Shown here: in pieces, positions 6,172-13,061 of the stretch
Numbering within the stretch: the first letter of the stretch is position 1
Layout of the letters: each line of letters starts with the position of its first letter
Assembly (NCBI GenBank): GCA_036501345.1
Contig: DASYAN010000222.1
Location: 1 to 13,061, forward strand
DNA length: 13,061 nt
Reading direction: 5' to 3'
From: DASYAN01 sp036501345
GTDB taxonomy: Bacteria; Chloroflexota; Ktedonobacteria; Ktedonobacterales; Ktedonobacteraceae
Made by a program: the position numbers and the translations under genes
Notes under the pieces: model-generated
Database searches by the model: none
Seen by the model: only the letters and a program-made list of their open reading frames with translations
Told to the model about the DNA's origin: nothing

Positions 6172-7545
6172 CTAGTGAGAATTAAATTGACGTGCCTTAA
6201 GCGGGTCTTTGTGCCTTACTACGGTCTTTACGCTACAGCCAAGCGCTCGAAATGTGTACATTCGTATGCATTGCTCAATGCCTTGACCTAAATTATCACG
6301 ATTGGCGTAAAAGCGGTTGCTAGACTCCAGATCGAAAAATCCATGAGCGACAATATTGCGCATTTTTAGTACAGTCTCGACATTCGGCAAGGATATCAGG
6401 CTGCTATATATGCCATATTCGTTATGTAAAAGCTCGGCAAGCGCCTTAATCTTGTGCTTGAGTGCAGACAAGCTTCCTGATGAGATGTAAAACCCTTGAG
6501 CAGTATTAAGCAGATAATCGTAAACTGGTTTAGCAATCTCGCCGTCATTCCTGACCTTGTCAAGCAAAACTTTAAATTCTTCCTTGCGCTTAGTTTGTTC
6601 GTCGTCTAACTGCTTAACTAATATCTTCTCCCTCTTTTGTGCATAGTTAGCGCACTGCTCTAGTGAAGTGAAGAGGCGTAATAGCTGTATGCTATCTGGT
6701 GGTGAAAGTGGGTAATCATAATAATACTGCACTAAATCTTCAGTAAACGTTATTATCTCGTTGTACTTATCAATGAACGTAGATAAAGCTTCTCTGATAA
6801 CTTGTACAAATTCATCTAAATCTACTGGTATCCGAAATGCGTAGCTTGCTTCTTTATAGTCCTCGATAAGTCCTGGCACAATGATACTGTCAAGACCTCG
6901 GTGAATAGCGGTGGTGACGACGCGTTCTTTATGTATGAGTGTAAAAAATTGCCCTAATCTGGCGTTCCACATCAAGATATCCTCATTTGAAAGTGGCTCA
7001 GCCGGATTTATCGTTACGACAATTTTATCCATGCGTTTTTCGACTACGCTTGGATGCTTTGAAAAGCTCTCATATATCGGTAAATCAACAGATATACTAC
7101 CGATTGACGTCTTTATATCTTTGAGATCGGCAAGCATCTTGCATAGCTTCTCCTCCTCTTCTGGCTTCTTGGGCAGGAACTCCCAAATAAATGAGTCATA
7201 ATCAAATGTGACTTGCTTCGATCCCTGAAAGTTGGCCGATGACTGATATTCATCAACTACCATGAAAATCTCAACTGGCCACGTTTCGGACATCTCAGTA
7301 GGTAGTATATATTTACATGATCGTAAGTCATAAGGATGCAGAGTGCGACGATTGCCCATCGAACCATCGCGGTAGATGTACTCAAAATTGACAGTTTCGG
7401 CTATACTCTTCGAATTAACGTTTAGAACTATGCGTCCGTCTTTGTGAAGTAGTACACCATGCAAAACATGGCCCGTGTCGGTCGTCCACTCAAGCGACTG
7501 CACGTGCTTATCTATATCTTCTAGAGTAGACCGGAATGTTTGCAT
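6172..7545 (-). CDS. ApeA-like HEPN-domain protein, putative abortive-infection RNase
   Basis: The protein has 457 residues, with ATG at 7543-7545. The ribosome binding site is weak and distant (AGAGGT about 13 bases upstream), but no better start exists. The N-terminal half, about residues 20-240, is beta-rich (HVLHGVLLHKDGRIVLNV, WPVEIFMVVDEY), as in ApeA_NTD-type domains. A helical C-terminal half starts near 280 with LLRLFTSLEQCANYAQKREK and ends in the HEPN active-site signature RNIVAH (Arg396-x4-His401) within KMRNIVAHGFFDL. HEPN R-x4-6-H proteins are metal-independent RNases. ApeA is a single-gene anti-phage abortive-infection factor of similar size and domain order. There are no membrane segments, so it should be cytoplasmic. 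It lies 167 nt downstream of the STAND gene on the same strand, and its 3' end touches the IS110 element. The family call is by motif and layout; the trigger and RNA target are unknown. Confidence 0.7.
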   Translation of the reverse strand: MQTFRSTLEDIDKHVQSLEWTTDTGHVLHGVLLHKDGRIVLNVNSKSIAETVNFEYIYRDGSMGNRRTLHPYDLRSCKYILPTEMSETWPVEIFMVVDEYQSSANFQGSKQVTFDYDSFIWEFLPKKPEEEEKLCKMLADLKDIKTSIGSISVDLPIYESFSKHPSVVEKRMDKIVVTINPAEPLSNEDILMWNARLGQFFTLIHKERVVTTAIHRGLDSIIVPGLIEDYKEASYAFRIPVDLDEFVQVIREALSTFIDKYNEIITFTEDLVQYYYDYPLSPPDSIQLLRLFTSLEQCANYAQKREKILVKQLDDEQTKRKEEFKVLLDKVRNDGEIAKPVYDYLLNTAQGFYISSGSLSALKHKIKALAELLHNEYGIYSSLISLPNVETVLKMRNIVAHGFFDLESSNRFYANRDNLGQGIEQCIRMYTFRALGCSVKTVVRHKDPLKARQFNSH

Positions 7546-7712
7546 TATTGCTTTATTTACCTCTTATAAGATATATAACGTAACGAGAGCGTATACTTTC
7601 CTCGTTTTAAATATCCATGGGTTTACCTCTATATACCTCCAATAGCTAATTGTGAAAAGTTGTCCAGTTCTCGCTGAAAGCCGGTATACAGTGGCTCTGA
7701 CAATGTTTTTTC
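7546..7712 (-). promoter_or_regulatory. Intergenic region between STAND and HEPN genes
   Basis: It contains AT-rich TATATATCTTATAAG on the minus strand (about 7561-7580), close to the HEPN start, which could supply a -10 region. No clear -35 was fixed. An inverted repeat AACGAG (7582-7587)/CTCGTT (7601-7606) encloses GTATAC and could be an operator. A GGAGGT with no useful downstream frame lies in the repeat at 7636-7641; the next ATG gives only three codons. No terminator follows the STAND gene, so read-through into the HEPN gene is possible. Confidence 0.3.
7630..7667. repeat. Right half-site of the split composite repeat
   Basis: The 38 bases match 2667-2704 with three differences. On the minus strand it reads LDNFSQLAIGGI then TAG, against LDNYSQLAIGGIY in the other copy. 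The same frame is open back to the STAND stop codon and is in phase with it, so 27 sense codons follow the STAND TAG before the next stop. Confidence 0.75.
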
Positions 7713-10700
7713 CTACTTGGAGCTAATGGAATTAAGAATATGATCACGCAAAGCAATGGTTGCATGGTCGCCATGAGCACTCAAAGTGACTAGCAGTGAC
7801 AGGAATGCCTTTTGTAAGTCAGAATCGCTCGATATTTTTTGTTCTTGGTTCTCCCAGCATACGCGCAGAAATTCTGTAAGGCTCCCTTTGAGACCATGTT
7901 CTCTCCAATGATATTCCTGGAATGAACGGGTCGCATCTGCTAACCAGTATATCGCTGGGAGTAAAAGATGCCTGATCGCGGGTTGGACAACAAACTTAGC
8001 AAAGCTGAGTACAACACGCGGCATAACAAACCACTTCTTGGCTGCCATTGCATATACATCAGCCATTTTACCAATATAGCCTGTGAAATTCTCATTGTTT
8101 CCGATAATGCTAAAGCCAACATTCAATCCAAGTAATTCACAGACTATCTCATTGAGATAGTGAGTGCGGTTCTGTTCCATGTCCCAAAGAGGATGACTTA
8201 GGGCATAACGGATCATTTTAATCCATAGTTCTAAAAATGGTTCCGGGGCACTAACTGCGAAGACCCCTCTTGTAAACCACCTACTTAAAAAACGTTCTAC
8301 CCAGTAATGAGCAGGCGCTCCGAGACCTAATATTGGTTTCCATAAAGAATCTGGGGTTTCCGCAGATGTCATACATGGAATTGCCTCAGCTACTTGTTCA
8401 TAAATCCAGTCGTCGAAGTCACTTGGGAAACTATCAATTTCCTGGTGAGCGGGATCTGCGACAAAGGGAACAGAAGCAAGCGAAAGGTTAAGAAATTCCT
8501 TTATTAATGCAAGCCACTTAAGTCGCTCCACAGGGGAGGTTGCTGATTTAATGTTAATCCATGTAAATGCGTGAGTGAGAATGTTCAGGTCAATGCCGGG
8601 AGGATTAGGACGCAAAACTTCCCGACGGCCTCTGTATTTCTTGCGCGATTTGCGCGTCCCGGTTCCTCGATCAGGGAATTGCTGAATGCGAAGTTTTTCA
8701 GCTTCTGCCAGCGCAGCAGTGTTGATTTCCTGCAAGCTCGGTCGCTTGGTAGAAAGACTCCTATCAATAAAGGATTGCAATAGCTCATTATATTTTTTAT
8801 CCCAATCAAGTGTATCTGCATCAGATAGACGATAATTTGCGTATTTTTGTCCATTTAAGGCAGCCCATTGGATGACCAGATTTTGCAACCGGTCAAAATC
8901 ATCCCTCAGCTTATCGCGATATCGGAAGGCCCGGATCATTGTAAGTGTGGTCGTTTCATAATGAAATGCAGCTACTCCTAACGCAACTAAATATCTTGCA
9001 AAGTGGTCATTAGAATTCTCCGTAAGCAATGCTACACCGCATTCCGCGATAAATGCGTCCCAGTGATGATTTCCTATAGAAACCTCAGAATCAAGGGGTG
9101 TCCATGCAGGTGGATTTCTTATAACTTCTTCCAACTTTTGGCGACACCACGCCATTCTGTTAGGATCAGCAACGAGCCACTCCCTATGAAAGGTAAGCAG
9201 CACTGCTATTCCACCGCATACCGCATCTTCAAGATTGAGAATTTGATACCCTGATTCTTCCGGTACTGTTGGTGAAGAATTGTCAAGGGTTTGCAACCTC
9301 TCCCACAGGTAGAGGATCTGTTGCGGTGGAAGTGGTGTATCTTTGTCCAAAAGATCGCGGCACCGCCATGGCAAACTCATTAATTGCCATTGTTCTTGCC
9401 TCTGCTGTAATGATATTTCATTTTCACGTTCTATGTCTTCCGGCCAGTGAAATTCCGCTTGAGAAATTCCATTTTCGACGGGAGTAAGCGTATAATTATC
9501 GGGATTGAGGTGTTCAACAAGGAGCCGCAGATTATTGGGCTGGCCTTTTTCATCAAGCTGTTTCTTCCAGTTGTCTCGTAACTCAGCAAAAAATGGCTGT
9601 AAGTCTTTAACCGAGAACATCATTGTTATTGCCACGTTTTGAAATAATATAGCTCGATGGGGTAAGCCATACCATTCCTTAGCCAAATCCATGAATGTGC
9701 TGGATTGCAATCCCCATGCTAATAATCCTAGCTCAGAGCCGCCTTTTTGCGCCACTATCGGCGTATCTAGGTCATACAATTCCCAAACAGAAAACAGAGG
9801 CTTGAGTACCTTTAGGAATAACGCCGGATTTTTTTTGCCTACATCGAGTAAGAGTCCTGCAAAAGCCATGGATTCACTTTCAGCAATGATACGCGATAGA
9901 TAAGGCTGAACATCTATTTCCTGGTCAATTTGCTCATACAGCCATTTTTCCAAAGCCATTAAAGCGCATGTCACTATATGTGCGTTATGAGGCCCGCTAT
10001 TGTGCCATTGAAAAGTGCGGTAGTCGCCCAGCCATTTGCGCGGCTGCCCTTCTATGATAAATACGGTTCCATCCTTTCTCTTCCTATGATTGCCTTGACT
10101 TCTCAGCCACTTCATTCGTGCCTCCACCGAGCAACGGGTTGCGAAGTTCACCAGCCGTAAAATGAAGGAAAAACCATGCTCAGGAGCATTGCGGAGGAAC
10201 AATAAGAACGGGCCACGAAAATATAACGGCGGATACCCGCCATGCCAATACTCAACAAAACCTTCATCGTCAGGACGAGGAGATCTGTAAGGATTTTCAC
10301 GACTCGGTTTTTGTATGCAGACAGCTAAAAGCACTTCCAGCGCAACTTCAGGCTTAGATTGTACTAAAGCAGAAAACGCGTCAGTATCAAGACAGGCATT
10401 TCTAAAACCTTGCGCTATACGTTTTCTTGGCCCGTCCGGCCATGGTTCTCTCATAGCGCCAGGGGGAGGAAAAATAGGAAGAACAGGCACACTTGCGCTA
10501 TGGGCGTCCTGTTTTCTCTCTTCTGCTCTCTTCTGCCGTGCTGCTATGACCCGTGCTTGGATAGCCGGAGACAAGTCCCGCCGTTGCGCGAGTTCTAAAC
10601 AGAGTGTGCTCACCTCTTCTGAAAGGTCGGGGGCTGCATAAAGAAGAGCTTCATAGACAACTTGGTCTTGACTATTGCCAAAGGGATTATCCTCCTCGTC

Positions 10701-12998
10701 CCGCGCCTGAAGCTCGCACGCTATGGCTATGGCGAGTTTAGCAGCTTCCTGCCTCCATAAAATAGATTGTCCGTTACTATCTTTGATGGGCATCTTTTCT
10801 AGCCACATACTACATACTTTGGCTGCCGGAATTGGTGTGATCCGGACGATCTCTTCCCTATGTGCATAGAGAAACGTCAGCACTGGCCCCCAATAAGGCC
10901 AGAAAGGTCTGCGAAAGGCATATTCCAGCCTGACGGCCATTTCTGGGGTCTTAACAAAGGATAATCTATAGGAGTCTGGAAGCGTGGCGGTAAACAGAAA
11001 TCTGTCGAGAAGCCTGGCAAGTAGTTCTCCATTGTTTGATGCTAGCACCGGCCAGACCCGCTCTAGCAATTCGGCAGCATTATTGGCAACAAAAAGCGAT
11101 TCCAGGAGAAGATCACGCAGAATTTGGCCTGTCTCTGAACCATCATCGAGCTGCCTTAATGACTCATGCCACCACTGGTCTCCACTTGACGATTTCTCCA
11201 ATAATCTCTGTCCATAAAGACGCACTGCCCGGTGCCACCTGGGGGTAGCAGCACGATCTCGATGAGCAGTGGAGGCCGTTGGCTCCTGTTCAACCAGTAC
11301 CTTCATCCTTGCCCAATCACCAAGGAGATCATGGGAAAAGCTCAAACGCTCGTCTCGGCGTCGTAAAAGATCGGATTTGATTAAAGCGTGCAGCGTATGC
11401 TGCTCGGCATGTCCTAGTTGCCCAGGTGCAACACTTGTATATAATGTTTCAGCCTCAAGGATAGCCATGCGTTTAAGAAGCTGTGCGCGGGCCAGATTAT
11501 CGCTATCATCTCCTTCCACCCAATATGCCCAGAGCCAGTCGATGAGGGTTGTAAGGCTGAGTATTGTATTGTCAAGAGCCTTCCCGCTTTGGGATACTCT
11601 GATAACCCAATCTAATATCTTCAGGTTAGTAAGGAGAGGGCAAAGCTCAGGGCGAAGAGATGCCCATCTTAGTTTAGGAAATTGAGCGAGAAGATATCGG
11701 ATTTCATTTTCAGAAGGACGGCGACTAATAGCAGCTTTATCCAGAGGAGGCAGATCACAACCTAATCCTGCCAGCTTCCTCATAGTGCTCTCTGCGGTTT
11801 CAAAATGAACCGTGAATAAAAGATAAATATGATCCAGGGAATCATGGGTGCGCACCTCCTCAATTATGCGCGCCGTAAGCCGTAATACCTGAGGAGAATA
11901 CCCTTCAATGCCATCAAAAACTATGAGACAAGAATGGGAAGCAGCCGACAGGATTTCACCCAGTGCATGGCGCAAGCCCATGTTGCGTTCAAACTGGACA
12001 GATGTATCATATGCCAGCATATTCGCAGAGAACCATATCACCTGCTGGTAATTCGCTTGTGCGATTACCTTGGCTAAAGCCGACTTGCCGCTCCCCGATT
12101 CGCCAACTAGGAAGCATGTGTTATATTTGTCGAGGTTATCTTGAATAGTGGCTCGTTCCTCATCCCTGTCTAAGGAAGGGATTCCCGGAATTTCTGTGTA
12201 TACATCATTCATCGCTTCTTTGCTGTAGCGGTCAAGAATATCCCAATCTGATTGGTAGTCAGGATGCTCCCGAAAATCGAATGCACCACGTAGTGCCGCC
12301 ATCAGGCCAGCAAGATCAATAGAACCGCCAGAACGTTTCGCTTTGGCAATACCCTCTAATCTTTCCCATAATTCCAAAGCCTGTTTGGCATCGCCAGAGC
12401 GGAGAATATGCTGGCAGTCGCTTAGTGCCCTTACGCGGTCCTGTGAGGTTGGGTTTTCATAATCAAAATCCAATAGCCGTATATGCCCAAGAAGACGGAC
12501 AGTTTCGACTTCGTCAATCTTGCCATACTGCTTGAATTTTTGAGGACAATGGAAACTATTGAATAAATTGCGTTCAAGGATCGAGGTTTGTGAACCCTCA
12601 CCTTCCTTTGGAACTGAAAGCCTTGCAACTATGCGGTCTGGTGCCGGAGTTGCGGACAAAATTTCACGAAGAAGATCCGACCATGCGCTTTTTACTCCTG
12701 GGGCAATGTCTCCAGTCACTAAAACTATAGCGTCATTGCTGTCTTTGACTTTTCGTGAATCGTCATATCCAAACCATTGCGCCCATGCGATTTTTATGAA
12801 ATTATCAGAAAATCCAGACTCTGTGACTTGTTTATGGCTTTTAATTGAAATCCCTGCAGTTCTGTCTCCGCCTGCCATACTAGAAGAAACCGCCAGATCA
12901 TCAACAAGCCACCCGCTTTCCCCTTTCACGGGTAGGTATTTGAGAACAGGGGGACAGAAAGCGAGGAGACAGACCCATCTGCTAAGATGAAGGATCAA
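7713..12998 (-). CDS. Giant STAND NTPase with nuclease-like N-terminus, 5'-truncated
   Basis: The open frame is 1761 codons, but the native start is lost: residues 1 to about 26 are read from the terminus of the adjacent mobile element, and a TGA lies nine codons above the TTG at 12998. The first native-looking segment, GWLVDDLAV (30-37) then AGISIKSHKQV (48-58), resembles the D...x-K part of a PD-(D/E)XK fold whose first helix is missing. Residues 90-150 (IVLVTGDIAPG, LERNLFNSF) continue that domain. The ATPase core has Walker A GESGSGKS (299-306), Walker B LIVFDG (358-363), a sensor strand IYLLFTVHFE (391-400), and the STAND-type FSHDLLGDWAR (554-564). About 1190 residues follow as a helical region without recognised motifs, including a basic patch (RKSRKKYRGRRE, near 1450). 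This is the architecture of NLR-like phage sensors such as Avs proteins, where the C-terminal half senses a phage protein and the N-terminus is the effector. The specific Avs type is not assignable. Function without the N-terminus is doubtful. Confidence 0.75.
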   Translation of the reverse strand: MILHLSRWVCLLAFCPPVLKYLPVKGESGWLVDDLAVSSSMAGGDRTAGISIKSHKQVTESGFSDNFIKIAWAQWFGYDDSRKVKDSNDAIVLVTGDIAPGVKSAWSDLLREILSATPAPDRIVARLSVPKEGEGSQTSILERNLFNSFHCPQKFKQYGKIDEVETVRLLGHIRLLDFDYENPTSQDRVRALSDCQHILRSGDAKQALELWERLEGIAKAKRSGGSIDLAGLMAALRGAFDFREHPDYQSDWDILDRYSKEAMNDVYTEIPGIPSLDRDEERATIQDNLDKYNTCFLVGESGSGKSALAKVIAQANYQQVIWFSANMLAYDTSVQFERNMGLRHALGEILSAASHSCLIVFDGIEGYSPQVLRLTARIIEEVRTHDSLDHIYLLFTVHFETAESTMRKLAGLGCDLPPLDKAAISRRPSENEIRYLLAQFPKLRWASLRPELCPLLTNLKILDWVIRVSQSGKALDNTILSLTTLIDWLWAYWVEGDDSDNLARAQLLKRMAILEAETLYTSVAPGQLGHAEQHTLHALIKSDLLRRRDERLSFSHDLLGDWARMKVLVEQEPTASTAHRDRAATPRWHRAVRLYGQRLLEKSSSGDQWWHESLRQLDDGSETGQILRDLLLESLFVANNAAELLERVWPVLASNNGELLARLLDRFLFTATLPDSYRLSFVKTPEMAVRLEYAFRRPFWPYWGPVLTFLYAHREEIVRITPIPAAKVCSMWLEKMPIKDSNGQSILWRQEAAKLAIAIACELQARDEEDNPFGNSQDQVVYEALLYAAPDLSEEVSTLCLELAQRRDLSPAIQARVIAARQKRAEERKQDAHSASVPVLPIFPPPGAMREPWPDGPRKRIAQGFRNACLDTDAFSALVQSKPEVALEVLLAVCIQKPSRENPYRSPRPDDEGFVEYWHGGYPPLYFRGPFLLFLRNAPEHGFSFILRLVNFATRCSVEARMKWLRSQGNHRKRKDGTVFIIEGQPRKWLGDYRTFQWHNSGPHNAHIVTCALMALEKWLYEQIDQEIDVQPYLSRIIAESESMAFAGLLLDVGKKNPALFLKVLKPLFSVWELYDLDTPIVAQKGGSELGLLAWGLQSSTFMDLAKEWYGLPHRAILFQNVAITMMFSVKDLQPFFAELRDNWKKQLDEKGQPNNLRLLVEHLNPDNYTLTPVENGISQAEFHWPEDIERENEISLQQRQEQWQLMSLPWRCRDLLDKDTPLPPQQILYLWERLQTLDNSSPTVPEESGYQILNLEDAVCGGIAVLLTFHREWLVADPNRMAWCRQKLEEVIRNPPAWTPLDSEVSIGNHHWDAFIAECGVALLTENSNDHFARYLVALGVAAFHYETTTLTMIRAFRYRDKLRDDFDRLQNLVIQWAALNGQKYANYRLSDADTLDWDKKYNELLQSFIDRSLSTKRPSLQEINTAALAEAEKLRIQQFPDRGTGTRKSRKKYRGRREVLRPNPPGIDLNILTHAFTWINIKSATSPVERLKWLALIKEFLNLSLASVPFVADPAHQEIDSFPSDFDDWIYEQVAEAIPCMTSAETPDSLWKPILGLGAPAHYWVERFLSRWFTRGVFAVSAPEPFLELWIKMIRYALSHPLWDMEQNRTHYLNEIVCELLGLNVGFSIIGNNENFTGYIGKMADVYAMAAKKWFVMPRVVLSFAKFVVQPAIRHLLLPAIYWLADATRSFQEYHWREHGLKGSLTEFLRVCWENQEQKISSDSDLQKAFLSLLVTLSAHGDHATIALRDHILNSISSK

Positions 12999-13061
12999 AA
13001 GGACTTCATCAAAGGAGAAAGGTCATGTCTCAGCTAGATACCTTATCACAATGGGAAAAGA
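12925..13061 (+). mobile_element. Left end of an incoming insertion sequence (partial)
   Basis: Between the last STAND-like codons (about 12925) and a plus-strand start codon at 13025 lies a roughly 100-base leader, including ACGGGTAGGTATTTGAGAAC (12929-12948), that does not look like STAND coding sequence. Its minus-strand translation (CLLAFCPPVLKYLP) is unlike the rest of the protein. A well-formed divergent gene start follows. This fits an IS terminus plus transposase start inserted into the STAND gene. The other end is beyond the window, so inverted repeats and target duplication cannot be seen. Confidence 0.45.
13025..13061 (+). CDS. Start of a plus-strand gene, probably an IS transposase (partial)
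   Basis: ATG at 13025-13027 is preceded by AAAGGAGAAAGGTC, a strong ribosome binding site with about 6-10 bases of spacing. The twelve codons in the window read MSQLDTLSQWEK and stay open to the edge. The start resembles transposases I associate with Ktedonobacterales insertion sequences, but twelve residues do not allow a family call. It is divergent from the STAND gene. Confidence 0.5.
   Translation, partial: MSQLDTLSQWEK

Noticed and set aside
11269..12990. Long plus-strand frames (11269-11685 and 12559-12990)
   Set aside because: They are antisense to the STAND gene, with Ser/Arg-rich content typical of shadow frames.
1..13061. CRISPR arrays, tRNA or rRNA genes, toxin-antitoxin pairs
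   Set aside because: I looked for regularly spaced repeats, cloverleaf-like segments and small paired genes. None was seen.

Overview
The window reads as an accessory, defence-island-like stretch of a bacterial chromosome or large plasmid, rich in insertion sequences. Three intact non-transposase genes lie on the minus strand: a very large STAND-type NTPase (7713-12998), a HEPN-domain protein resembling the anti-phage RNase ApeA (6172-7545), and a PD-(D/E)XK nuclease-like protein (2835-3968). Mobile DNA sits around them: a decayed DDE/rve transposase at the left, an intact IS110-family element in the middle, and the first codons of a further, probably IS-borne, gene on the plus strand at the right edge. 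The transposase types and their abundance remind me of Ktedonobacterales (Chloroflexota). That is recollection of family resemblance and was not tested.

Layout. 1-395 is AT-rich and holds at most the last 30 codons of a plus-strand gene. 396 to about 2200 is an IS remnant whose transposase (528-2082, minus) carries one in-frame TGA and one single-base frameshift. 2200-2834 holds decayed sequence, an orphan plus-strand terminator (2597-2625) and a composite repeat (2647-2704). 2835-3968 is the nuclease-like gene. 4304-6162 is my best estimate of the IS110 element, with its transposase at 4326-5801 and a structured, gene-free upstream end where this family normally encodes its bridge RNA. 6172-7545 is the HEPN gene, followed at 7713-12998 by the STAND gene. 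The STAND reading frame runs into the end of another mobile element between about 12925 and 13061, so its native N-terminus is missing.

How the parts may work together. A STAND ATPase with a nuclease-like N-terminal domain and a long C-terminal half is the architecture of NLR-like phage sensors (Avs class and relatives). HEPN RNases of the ApeA type cause abortive infection by cutting cellular RNA. The two genes are collinear and 167 nt apart, so they may be a co-inherited or co-transcribed defence pair, or two independent systems in one island. The sequence does not decide between these.

The least expected structural observation is a split repeat. A continuous segment at 2647-2704 matches, in order, two half-sites that flank the HEPN gene (6151-6170 at 17/20 and 7630-7667 at 35/38). 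The HEPN gene thus looks like a cassette placed in, or lost from, a copied site. The IS110 element abuts the same left half-site.
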